Below are positions 29,716 to 39,762 of a DNA stretch of 64,000 nucleotides, one piece after another; position 1 is the stretch's first letter; each line of letters starts with the position of its first letter. Under the pieces are notes generated by a model, which saw only the letters and a list, made by a program, of their open reading frames with translations, was not told the DNA's origin and ran no database searches. Origin of the DNA: Trichobilharzia regenti (Eukaryota > Platyhelminthes > Trematoda > Strigeidida > Schistosomatidae); contig OX235270.1 in NCBI GenBank assembly GCA_944472135.2, forward strand, positions 51,775,267-51,839,266, written 5' to 3'. A program made the position numbers and the translations under genes.

Positions 29716-30518
29716 TTAATAAACAGCTAATAACTCTCTACCAAAGGTGCTATATCGGCATTGAGTAGGATTCACTTGTTTCGAAAAGAATGCAAGGGGT
29801 TGCCACTCGCCATGTACCTGCTGTTGTAAAACTGCCCCAATGGCAACGTCTGAAGCATCCGTCATGAGAGACGGGGGGCGTTATTTTGGCGTCTGACTAA
29901 GAGCGTCTTGTCATTTAACGATTGTTTAACAGCTTCGAATGCTTTAACAGCTTCTGCAGGCAAATGGAATGAACGACTATGTCCACGTAAGCAGTCGGTC
30001 AACGGTTGCAAAACTCTAGCACAGTTTGGGATGAAACACCGGTAAAAATTGACTAGACCCAAAAGTCACCGTAATTTCTTGAAAGAATCTGGTAATGGAT
30101 AGTCTTTGATAGCTTGTACATCGTCGGGGACTGGTCTAACTCCTTCATTGTCAATCAAGTGACCGAGGAATTTCGGTGATTTCTTACCAAATTCACATTT
30201 ATCTAAATTGATAGTCATGCCGTATTTGTGAAGTCTTTCAAACACCGTCTTCACATGTTTCACATGCTCGGTTTCGTCTGCACTTGCAATAAGTAAGTCG
30301 TCAGTGCATGCGTATACGAAGGGCAGGCCGCGGAGTACTTGGTTGATGAGACGTTGAAATGTCTGAGCGGAGTTCATCAGCCCGAAGGGCATGCGTACGA
30401 ATTCATATAAGCGGAATGGCGTGGTGATAGCAGTTCTTGGGATGTCATCCGGGTGGATGGGAATATGATGGTACGCTCTGACAAGGTCGATTTTGGAGAA
30501 AATTTTAACCTCTGGCAA
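29716..30518 (-). pseudogene. Gypsy F reverse transcriptase and RNase H N-terminal part
   Basis: Frame 30,518-30,066 has F-S-K-I-D-L-V-R-A-Y-H (first catalytic Asp), M-P-F-G-L-M-N-S-A-Q-T-F and A-C-T-D-D-L-L-I where gypsy elements usually have Y-I-D-D; the two Asp remain. A TGA at ~30,063 follows K-K-L-R, in place of the Arg of L-R-R-F-L-G. The same frame then continues with G-L-V-N-F-Y-R into the connection domain and the S-T-F-G-R-E-L-L-A-V-Y start of RNase H, where LINE E1 cuts it at about 29,716. Confidence 0.82.
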
Positions 30519-31281
30519 AATCGTGAATATGCGGTATGGGGTATCGATCGGGTACCGTTTGCTTGTTTAAGGCTCGATAATCCCCACACGGCCGTGTCTC
30601 ACCAGAAGACTTTTTGGGCACCATGTGCAGCGGTGAAGACCAGGAGCTGTTGGATGGTCGAATAATGCCGAGCTCTAACATTTTATCGAACTCTGTTTTT
30701 GCGATTTTAAGTCGACGTGGGTCAAGGCGTCGGGGACGTGCAGAATCTGGTGGTCCATTGGTTTTAATGTGATGAACCACGTGATGCTTTAGTTCTGTTG
30801 CTTGAAAAGAGGGTTGTAGAAGGTCAGGGAACTGATTTACCAAGTGAGTATATGGAGATGCTAGTATGCATTTGACCATCAAGTTCAACGATGATGCACG
30901 GCCAATCGTACCGGCGATGTACGTTTTATTTAGTGAGTCTACTAAGTTAGGGCTCATTGGATCAACCAGCAGTTTGTGTTGCTGTAGAAAATCGATACCG
31001 AGGATTGGGGATGGAACGTCTGCAATGATGAGAGACCAAGCGTAGGTATTCTGCAGACCAAAGTCTGAAGTCATTCGTTTACGTCCATATGTAACAATAT
31101 TAGACTTATTAACGGCTTGCAGCGTAACTGCAGGGTCAGGATGTTGATGATCCTGCGTAGACGGAGGGAGAACACTAACCTCTGCTTGTGTGTCGACTAA
31201 GAATGTAGTACCGGTATTTCTATCTGTTACATAAAACAAACGACTGCTAGATCGTATATTGCCAACAGTAGAAGTTTCCAT
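30505..31281 (-). pseudogene. Gypsy F protease and RT N-terminus
   Basis: A 258-residue frame. The aspartic protease motif at about residues 29-38 reads [10 protein letters not shown], with Gln where retroviral-type proteases have Gly in D-T-G/S; a G-I-D-F-L motif follows. The RT N-terminus has a [13 protein letters not shown] block and R-A-L-N-K. A frameshift near 30,510 separates it from the next RT frame. The D-T-G change would be expected to abolish protease activity. Confidence 0.78.
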
Positions 31282-31312
31282 ACATGACGATAAATCTTTT
31301 GGTTTAGCCTGA

Positions 31313-31560
31313 AAGTTGCAAGGTGAACGACACCGTAGTGCATTGGAGGCAATCGGCAGGAAGCCTTCGACCTAGGTTTCGTGATAGTTGGCACTCGTCA
31401 AGCCAAACGATTGCCTCCAACCATCTAGTACCATCAAATCAATATTCACCGTGATGCGGAGTTGGCTAGAATGGTGGTCACATTACAACCTGACCGATAG
31501 AATTCAGTCTATACCAATCAGAGGACTAGACGCATCACACTAGTTACTAGTGTCAAATGA
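31313..31560. repeat. Short interspersed repeat with a 13-bp stem in the Gypsy F gag region
   Basis: TTGGAGGCAATCG (31,343-31,355) is the perfect inverse of CGATTGCCTCCAA (31,408-31,420). Further right, GATAGAATTCAGTCT near 31,496 is also found at ~33,545 in the left inverted arm, with weaker similarity around it, so both may be members of one repeat. It does not code and probably interrupts gag. The family is not recognised. Confidence 0.5.
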
Positions 31561-31943
31561 AAATAGACGTTTATCGATTTCCCTTCCTGCTACTAGGCTT
31601 TGCATATGCCTCATGAGTTGCGATGTTTTTTTATCACCTAGCTTTACATTGCTTAACAAATGATCTAGTGCTTGCCTATCTGAAAGCGAAGTGCTTCGAA
31701 GTACCTCTTCCTTCAACTTGTCGGAAGGAGCGTCTGTGCTGGGTTGAATGATGTATTGTCGTCTGGAAATACTGTACTCAAAATACCGAATTTAGCCGTC
31801 TGTGATGTGAGCTTATTGGCAGCGAAATAATGTCCCAGTCGAGCAAACCAGAGATTGGGTTCTCTGGGCTTAAAAACTGGTACAGTAAGAGAAATAGTAC
31901 TAACAGATCCCAGCTCTAAGTTATTAAAGGTACTGGAAGACAT
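31560..31943 (-). pseudogene. Gypsy F gag, N-terminal part
   Basis: A start codon at 31,943 begins M-S-S-S-T-F-N-N, followed by a V-F-K-P-R-E-P-N-L-W-F block and R-L-G-H-Y-F. This P-x4-LWF motif is characteristic of gags of CsRn1/Boudicca-type gypsy elements. The frame breaks at 31,713. Sequence resembling gag continues in other frames to about 31,560, where a short repeat intervenes. The hydrophobic reading upstream of the Met is not part of the protein. Confidence 0.65.
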
Positions 31944-32164
31944 GTTACAATTCGTAGAAAAATGGTTTAACAGTAACAAAATAGCAAAAATTATGCACAC
32001 TAAGAATATGGCAAAACAGAAAAACATGCAATGCAGATGCTTACCACAGATCACTGCAAGTTGTGTGATGAGAAGGCACAAGAATGAGTTCGAAATGTCT
32101 ATTGTATGTATATATGCAGACCCGATAAAGTTAGAGTTTAAATAATCCAGCAAGTGTAATGATG

Positions 32165-32179
32165 CGTCGGGGTCAACAA
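32165..32179 (-). promoter_or_regulatory. Gypsy F primer-binding site, tRNA-Trp type
   Basis: CGTCGGGGTCA at 32,165-32,175 (plus strand) is the sequence found at the 3' end of eukaryotic tRNA-Trp before CCA, so the minus strand carries its complement just upstream of gag. The last bases (ACAA rather than CCA) are altered. tRNA-Trp priming is known for the CsRn1 family, consistent with the gag and pol features. Confidence 0.65.
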
Positions 32180-32515
32180 GTTGTCGTCGGGCTCATTAAT
32201 TTGTTGAGTGCATTATTTGACTAAACTTGCGTACACATATATTCTAGAACTTCTTCACTTTTATTAATGTGCGCAGACGTTGTGGCTACTCGACGCCCAC
32301 AACGTAAAACCAAATAGGACTTGCGAAGAGTACTATCGTGTATTACAGCAGTAGTCAAAATTCGAAATTCTATCAAGTAATGATCAACAGTAAATTGACA
32401 AACGTTTGCGAAGTACATATAAAATCGGCCTGTATACACATATAATACAGGTATAAAAATTACATTAAAAAGCATGTTTACAGTTGGTATAGGGGTAATA
32501 CAAGCACTTACAGCC
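32180..32515 (-). repeat. Probable 5' LTR remnant of Gypsy F
   Basis: The AT-rich, non-coding sequence between the primer-binding site and the inverted-arm boundary is where the 5' LTR should be. No second LTR is available in the window for comparison, so start and length are uncertain. Confidence 0.35.
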
Positions 32516-35163
32516 GATGCTAATTTTTCTGGTAGGGGATTTTAGTAGTTTGAAAGTTGGCTACAGAAGAGTAATACCATCTCAGATAACTGCTTCAAAA
32601 AGCTTCTCTAGTAGATATGTAGGTTAATTATTCTAGAGGTAAGAAAATAGTGTGCTATAACATGCAGTCGACTGTAAGATATAGAATACTGGTAAGAGCT
32701 AAACTCGAATTCAGTAGAAAATGCATGTAATAGTGCTTCCCCTAAAAATTCTGAAAACCGTAACTCCTGAATACTCACACATTATCTGAATATAATACAA
32801 AATGTCGCATTTTATGAAGCTTCGGTTGACGTACAAAAATCGTTAAATTAAATCAGATCACGATGAATTTTCTACAACAATTCTTACTGGAGAAATAATT
32901 CATGATGATAAACAAAATGAATGTTAAAATTGTATTATAACTTGTTTTGTTGAATGCTGTGGGTTGTGCGCGACTGAAGAGAGCCGACAAAATAAAATGG
33001 ATCGATATTATTCTGCACCAATGTTTGTTCTACCTCTGTTCAGATTTATGATGAGGATTTCGTGCTTGACGTTTATAAATGAATTTATGAATCAAAGTAT
33101 AGTGTTGGAATTTTCAAAAGCTCTAATAAGGGTTTTTATAATGTGAAATTCCCTTAAAACAGGAGCAGGAAAAGAATCAGATTTTTTTGCTGAACTCACA
33201 CAGTCACCTTTAAGCTTTTTATTTCTCAGCGTCGAAGACTGCGATTCTTTACTGAACTGTGGCTTGACTAAAATGGAGCGCAGATAAAGGGATCTTCTAT
33301 TTATTTGCATCGAATCATAATAACAGGTTAATGGTCATTACGTGACATTTTTCTTTCCATTGACTTCCATTGACCCACTATATTTCAGATAGTGAATTTT
33401 TAAGGGTAATCAAAACGAGTTTCTAGCTTTATTCTGGAATGTCATAGCTGAATGTAGAATACATAATAATAAACAAACGTCAGTTCGGAATGCATGGCGA
33501 TTGCTTGCCACCTAGTTCGGTGGCAGTTTATTTGCAAAACTGACGGATAGAATTCAGTCTGAAACAACACAAACAACCAGATGCATGTCACTGGTAACTC
33601 TCTAACTACTAGTTAATTTAATAATTAATCATTTACCATATTGATCACATCCCAAGTAGCCTAGCCTAATTTACTAGATCAATATTTACTCTCCTGTCAT
33701 AAGCCCACAAAATGAGGGAAGGCTGGGAGAGGAACTGCTGGCTCTACAGAAACTTCAAGGCGCAAAAAATATTAAAATTTAAGGAACAAACTTATTCTCT
33801 GATAGAATAAGAGAGACTAAATGACACAGCCTGGTGAAAGTCTTCGGGAAGCCAGTCAGCTGATGTATATTCTTTCAGTGAAAGCAAAAATAAGAATGGG
33901 GATGTTGAATGTTTGTACAGTGTTTGAAGCTGGGAAGTTTTCCCAGGTAGCCAAAGAAATGAGAAGATACTGCATAGAAATGCTCGGAATCTGCGAGAGC
34001 AGATGGGTTGGATGTAGACCATCAAATCTGTTAGCTGGAGGGTGATCAATCTACTCCAGTCACCCAAACGACAATCACAAGCACACTGAGGCAGTGAGTG
34101 GCTATCATGATATTACCAATTGCAGCCAAAGCACTAATGCGGTGGGGACCAATCTCCTACAGGATCATGACAGCAAGATTCAACTCAACAGGAGTGACGG
34201 AAGGTTACAATTATCCAATGCTACACACAGTACTACAAGCAACGCGGAACAAGAGTAGAAGGAGGATTTCTATAGGCAATTGCATACAGTAATGGAAAAC
34301 ATCCCAAACGGTGGCATCAAAATCCTTATGGGCGATATGAATGCCAGCCAAACTGAGAGCAGATAATACAGGAAGTGAACCCATAATGTATTGAGCTCTC
34401 GACAAAATGAACAACAATGGAGAACTCCTCACAGAAGTCTATCCGGCTTTTGGTGTGTTCGTCCGGCGAAATCCACGTCGCCGGTCTTGTGTATGTCCTT
34501 CTGTTTGTACACGCTATCGCCGACCACCAAATCGTTGAAGGGACAGAAGTTTGCGAAGAGTTCTCCATTGTTGTTCAAATCGTTATCGACCTCGTTCAAC
34601 AGCTGACTATATGATAACGCCATGTGTCAGGTGATCCACAACGCAAATCTCAGCGACATGTTCGAAGTGAATGCAGGAGTAAGACAAGCTGGCTGCGTAT
34701 TATCACCGATGATATTCCTAATTGTGGCGGACCAAATTATGCATCAGAATGTGGGGAACGAGGAGACAGGAATACTCTGAACTACCGATAAGAAGAGTCT
34801 AAAGGATCTGAATCTCGTAAATGATATGTCTTATGTCACACAAGTTCGAAGAGTTAGAGGCAGGCGAAAAACAACGAACTTGCTGAAGAAGCAGGCGGCG
34901 AAGACAGGACTGCAGGTGAACATAGAGAAGACGGAGGTGATGAAGAAAACCATCCACCACCAACAACAACCAGCACCAATCACTATTAAATAGAGCGAAT
35001 TAACCTCCTCCGCTTATCAAGGAAGCATCATTTCAGCTTCAGGCGGAACGGATGAGGGTGGCAAAGTAAGAATAGGAAAGGTAAGATACGCCTTTATCAA
35101 TCTGAAACTAGTTTGGAAACCTTCTGCACTGAGCCAGCATAAAGAACAAGATTCGGATTTTCA
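32516..35163 (+). repeat. Left arm of a 2,648-bp inverted duplication
   Basis: The reverse complement of 59,508-62,155. The coordinates sum to 94,671 at both ends, so there is no net insertion or deletion over 2,648 bp, and only scattered substitutions are seen. The first ~1.25 kb is non-coding sequence I do not recognise. The rest is a decayed RTE LINE. The right end falls inside RTE coding sequence that continues here but not in the other arm. Confidence 0.88.
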
Positions 35164-35600
35164 ATGCAAATGCGAAGCCTGACGGTCCTTGTATATGAGT
35201 CAGTAAGGTGCACCGCTTCTCACGGAAATCATTTGCAACAGGTTGCAGATTTTATTAACAGTTGTTTTTTCTTCATACCAAAGATCAAATACCCAGAAAG
35301 AACTAACAGCAAGCAACTGTGGGAACAAATCAACCAAAAGCCGATTACTTAACAAATTTGTAGGAGAAAATGGATCTGGATCGGGCATACATTGAAGAAG
35401 TCGTGAAACGACTTTGCACACTAGGCCACAGCTTGAGTGTAATCTCAATGGGAGGCGACGAGTGGGCAGTCCTAGTGTGAAATGGAGGTAGTCCTGTGAG
35501 GAAGGGATAAGAGATTTCGGGCAATATAGACCCAATTGAAGAGAATTGCATTAAATATAACAAGGTGGAAACGTGCTGTTGAAGTTTAATGTTTCACTCA
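33776..35600 (+). pseudogene. Decayed RTE (SR2-like) LINE in and beyond the left arm
   Basis: Starts near 33,776. Recognisable pieces in order: the endonuclease N-terminus (33,890-34,020; M-G-M-L-N-V, then F-E-A-G-K, then G-I-C-E-S-R-W, keeping the catalytic Glu), scattered middle fragments, an RT palm remnant around 34,780-34,930 (D-L-N-L-V-N-D-M where the family has F-A-D-D, then Q-V-N-I-E-K-T-E-V), and past the arm boundary the C-terminal N-S-K-Q-L-W-E-Q and R-R-K-W-I-W-I-G-H-T blocks. All frames are broken. Confidence 0.75.
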
Positions 35601-35801
35601 AAACTCAATAGTGTAATAGTAATAAATTAATGTTAAACATGAAATCATTAGTTAACAAATACTGCGTTCCCTCTGGGCCAGTGCATGCGTCGACCTGTGC
35701 GGAGAGCAGGTGTTTTAGTTCTTGTAACGGAACTACTGGTGGTAATATGAGGTTCAGTAACGATGTCTGGACTGTGGTTGGATGTAGAGGAAGTTTCTGG
35801 G

Positions 35802-36560
35802 TTAGCAGGAAGGGGGGAAGGGTAAAGATTTTTCTATGTATGCCGCCTTAAGTCTATTTCGACTTACCGTGGCGTGCAGGCCAAATCGATTGACAACGAA
35901 GAATTTTTCTTTCCTACTAATAACCTTAATAGGTCCATCATAAGGAGGTGGTAAGGGTTTGCGTATAGCGTCACAACGCACGAAAACATGGCCGCAGTCC
36001 TCGAGTCTGATGTCTACTTTCACTTTCTTGTGCTGAGTACGTGTGAGAGTTAGTTGGACTCGTTGCATAATGCGTTTTAGGTGCTGGGCGTAACAGCGAA
36101 CATCAGTAATACTTGGCTCAGAACCATCTGATGAAGTAATCCATACACCAACTCAGCAGTCGTACACTGAATATCAGGTTTGAAGATTGAACGGATGATA
36201 AGGTGGATCAGGTGAAGAGACTCTGTCCACTTGGAGTTATCGATGGCCATTAACGTGGCTTTCAGTTGGCGATGAAAGCGTCCTACTAGTCCATTTCCAA
36301 ATGAGTGATATGCTTTTGTTCTGATGCATTTGCATCCCAACAGCTCTAACAGCCTCTCGCAGGGGTTGACTCAGATTTTTCTTCCCGGTTGGTGGTCATT
36401 TTAGCCGGGCGTTCAAACTTTGTGACCCATCTTATCATGAGCACACAACAGACAGTATCAGCCGTTAAATCCACAACTGGGACAGCTTTTAGCCAACGAG
36501 TAAAACGATCGACACAGGTGTGGTCATCAGAAGGACTTTAGCGCGCTGACACCTCACGCA
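35802..36560 (-). pseudogene. Gypsy G integrase remnant
   Basis: Frames 36,340-36,077 and 36,068-35,802, plus broken sequence up to ~36,560. The core end reads N-G-L-V-G-R-F-H-R-Q-L-K, where functional enzymes have V-E-R-F, so the catalytic Glu is Gly. The C-terminal part has a P-P-Y-D-G-P-I-K-V-I block typical of the gypsy integrase tail. It is non-functional. Confidence 0.75.
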
Positions 36561-36569
36561 AGCACGCCT

Positions 36570-37628
36570 CTAGTCAATGGTTGGTGGCACTGACATGGTA
36601 CGTATTCGAGACAAAGAGTCTACTACAGTCCCAGAGACGTGTTGAATGTCAGACTTTAAATGCAAGAGATAGTCTAGGTGATGCGATTCACGTGGAGAGT
36701 ATCGGTCTGTGGTGGTGCGAGGGGCAAACGTTAGCAGCTTGTTGTTGGTGAATACCGTGAGTCGACGACCTTCGAGGAAGTGTCGAAAATGTTTGATAGC
36801 TGCATAAATGGAGAGAAGTGCTCTACCGAAAGTGCTATACCTCGCTTCGCGTACGGACAACTCCCGAGAAAAAAATGCGACCGATATCCGTGAGGCACAC
36901 ACCTGTTGCTGTATTGCAGCTCTAATGGTGGCACTAGATGCATCAACAAAGATGCTGATCGGAAGTTGGACGTCCAGATGTATTAACATCGTGGCATCTG
37001 CGATATCCGTCTTAATAGTCTTGAAGGAGTCTAGGGCTTTTGAAGTGAACTCTAAAGACTTGCAGTTTTCTTCTAATAGATTAGTCAGCGGAGCACATTG
37101 AGGAGTAAAATGACAATAGTAACTCACTATGCCGGGAAATGAGCACAGGAACTTTAGTAATGATGGCAAAGGGAAGTTTTGAATGGCTCGCATCTTTTCA
37201 GGTAAAAGGCAAATGCAACGTTCACCTATCAAATGTCCAGGAAAAGTCAAGGAGTAAACACGGATCTGATACTTGGCTAGACTGACTGTGTTTGAATGTT
37301 TCGTAAGTCGGTCGAACACCTGTAGTAAATGATTGCCATGAGCTTCTTCATTTGGACTAGCTATCAAGATTTCGTCAAAGTAAGCTAAAGCAAAGTCTAA
37401 TCTGCGTAAGACATCATGGATGAAACGCTGAAACGTCTGTGCGGTGTTGTGTAATCCAAAAGGCATGCGAAGAAAAGGAGTAATGACTGCGGTCTTGGGA
37501 ATATCATCAGGGTGAACAGGGATCTGATGATGGACACGCGTTAGGCCAAGCCTACTGAACACAGACTTGCCTTTCAAAGATGCAGTAAGGTCATGTACGT
37601 GAGGAACCGGGAAGCGATCTGAGATCAT
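36570..37628 (-). pseudogene. Gypsy G reverse transcriptase-RNase H
   Basis: A 352-residue frame. RT: S-R-L-G-L-T-R-V-H-H (the family Asp of K-I-D-L is Gly), M-P-F-G-L-H-N-T-A-Q-T-F and L-A-Y-F-D-E-I-L at about residue 87, where the second catalytic Asp is Glu. RNase H: I-F-V-D-A-S-S-A-T, then S-T-F-G-R-A-L-L and I-K-H-F-R-H-F-L-E-G-R-R-L-T-V-F-T. The frame is open but the active sites are altered, so it is a relic that has kept its frame. Confidence 0.8.
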
Positions 37629-37989
37629 TTGGGCATTGAGTCCACAGCAATGCCCACAAGGTCTCCAGTCAATGCCATAGATCTTAGCTACTATATGAGA
37701 GGGTGAAGACCACGATTGTGAGATTGTCTGATTATTCCCATCTCCGGCATATGTTCGAAATCAGACTTTATGGCCTGAAGTGTTTCTGGAGATAACCGGA
37801 ATATTTACCGAATACTGGCGGAACACCCGTCGTGATGTAATGTGAGACACTTGAGGTAACACAAGGCAAACCATGACCGGATTTGAAGATATCCCAGCAG
37901 AAGTGGATAATATCGGCGTAAGGGCTTGAAATGCTGGGTGAAGAATACACCAGGCATGAGTGAAGGCGTATGTGTGACAATACCGGAGG

Positions 37990-38298
37990 CAAAAAGTCTT
38001 GTGGTAGAATCTATCAGTTAATGCTTGTCAACATCAGTGATCAACTGAAAGTGCTGTAAAAGATCCATATCAACAGTGAAGGTGGCAACATCGAGCACGA
38101 TGAAGACCCAGAGGAAGGAACGGTGAAGTCCTGTGTTGAAGTCGAGCAATCTTCGGCGGTACATTGCGACAGCTGAACCATCGGCTCTACGGAGTTGTAA
38201 GGCTGTTGGCCGCAGACTCTATTCCGTATAGGTGGGATCACGCCAGCTTCTATACCGGCATCAGCCAGGTGACGTATCTCAGAATGACGACCTGACAC
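37990..38298 (-). pseudogene. Gypsy G protease remnant
   Basis: An A-D-A-G-I-E-A-G-V-I-P-P block near residue 12 of the 38,298-38,041 frame stands where D-T-G-A-x-x-S-V-I-P-P would be. The following sequence matches protease better in a shifted frame (L-L-Q-H-F near 38,050). Decayed. Confidence 0.55.
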
Positions 38299-38525
38299 AT
38301 AGAAGAGGCGGCAAGAAAGTGACGTTAGTCGCCCTCACGTGACGGCTTGTGCGTTTCTCGACTGCTTGGCGTCGAAAGCGCAAGGGTGATTGCACCAGTG
38401 AGAATTAGCACCATAACGTCAGTGTACCAGCACAAACCAGCTTGGGAGTTGGAGCATATTGAAAGGAGGCGAGGAGGACCTATTATGAGATGGAGTTGTG
38501 TGACTACGAGAGTGACAGCTGACTC

Positions 38526-39010
38526 TCATCTCTTGTTTAAGGCTACGAAGCCCCTCGTAAAGCTTAGTGATATGAGCCACGTTTCGAAACTCGATGAATC
38601 ACCAGTGAGGGGATCCTTTAAATGCGCAGGACCGTCAGATACTGAGGTCGAAATGCCAACTCTTGATTTAATGACCTCTACAGCCCTTTCAGCCGCCTCC
38701 TCCAACTTTACCAAAGGAGAATTGTCAAATGGTGCTAAGATACCCTGAACTGAGTGAGGCAATCTTTGCAGCCAAACCAGCTTATGGAAGGCGTCGTCGA
38801 CCTTGAAATCAGGAACCAGCTTTTTCACTTGCCGAAGCACTTAAGTGAACTCACGACCACCAAGGTGAATATCATGTTAGAGTTCTTGCACCTTCTTTTG
38901 AACTGTCAGTTAACTCTCGTAATTAGGGCAACTTTGAGACGATCATACAGATTTGAAGAGGGATCGTCAGGAACGTCAGAAACTTCCTCCACGATTTTTC
39001 GGGGAAGCTC
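38526..39010 (-). pseudogene. Gypsy G gag remnant
   Basis: Frame 38,840-38,526 contains a W-L-Q-R-L-P and V-Q-G-I-L-A block followed by L-A-P-F-D and L-E-E-A-A-E-R-A-V-E, the pattern of the C-terminal half of CsRn1-like gag cores. Flanking parts are broken. Confidence 0.55.
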
Positions 39011-39050
39011 ACGATAACTGGGTTAGCCTTAGTTTCTTGGGAGTGGATAT

Positions 39051-39762
39051 GCCTTAGAGCAAACTGAGACTGCACATGACTGGACCATACAGAAGGACGA
39101 TGTGTCCAGAAAGTCGGAAACTACAGGGTAATAGCCATCCGCGCAGGAGAGCCACTTACAACCTTTATTTAGATAAGTTAATACGATATAGAAACACAGT
39201 GATGAAACAATACAAATATAAATACAAACCTAGCAAAAAAAGTTATCACACCACGCACAAAAACAAATCAATCAGTATCAGAAAGTAAAAATATTGAAAC
39301 GTTAGACTACAAATAAGACAAACAGTGAAACTCGGGCTCACTAGTATAGAGTGCTCGTAATTACGTATATAAGATAAATTATGCCAATGAAGTTTGGCTG
39401 GTGTTCGATAAATCAGTACTCTGCCTATATTGTAAGTGCCGATGACAAGGCGCACATTAAAAATACTGATAAATAGTAATGTGCCTTTTCGAGCAGTATA
39501 TTTGGACACAAAAAAGTTATGACAATTCTGGAAAATGGTATAATAACTTATTTGGTTTGGAAGGCTGTACAACAGACTCAGAGAATGCAACTGTCCACTA
39601 TATAAGCAGAAAGAGTGATAAAATGGCGTTGGAGCCAGTTTGTACGTGTATTCGTAAAAACCAGTCTTGCGCATCAGAATATAGGATTTAAAACAAAAAC
39701 TCAGAACATTCCAGGTACACTTCAAGATTTCCTAGGAGAGAAGTGACTTCTACACCATCTAT
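39051..39762. other. Region without recognised features
   Basis: AT-rich sequence between Gypsy G and the CACTA-like transposase. The short open frames in it show no domain. It may hold the decayed N-terminal part of the transposase gene. Confidence 0.4.

Larger units (their letters stand above)
24563..32515 (-). mobile_element. Gypsy F: Ty3/Gypsy LTR retrotransposon (CsRn1/Boudicca-like), interrupted
   Basis: Minus-strand order is tRNA primer site (~32,170), gag (31,943 down), protease (31.2 kb), RT (30.9-30.0 kb), RNase H (30.0 and 26.0 kb), integrase (25.6-25.0 kb), and the pol end at ~24,592. The order and the D-Y-R-A-L-N-K and P-F-G-L-M-N-S-A motifs are those of Ty3/Gypsy pol. It is broken by LINE E1 within RNase H, by a short repeat in gag, and by BEL/Pao copy 2 just beyond pol. 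Multiple stops and frameshifts make it inactive. LTR limits cannot be set; 32,180-32,515 is probably 5' LTR. Confidence 0.8.
35640..39050 (-). mobile_element. Gypsy G: heavily decayed Ty3/Gypsy element
   Basis: The minus strand shows gag remnants (38.9-38.5 kb), protease remnants (38.3-38.0 kb), RT-RNase H (37,628-36,570) and integrase (36.5-35.8 kb). LTRs are not recognised at either end. It is a lineage different from Gypsy F at the protein level. Catalytic positions in protease, RT and integrase are altered. Confidence 0.75.

Noticed and set aside
35200..35535. Minus-strand open frame of 111 codons
   Set aside because: Antisense shadow of RTE C-terminal coding remnants on the plus strand.
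39246..39725. Minus-strand open frame of 159 codons with many aromatic residues
   Set aside because: No start context, motif or neighbouring signal. Hydrophobic aromatic content is what AT-rich sequence gives by chance.
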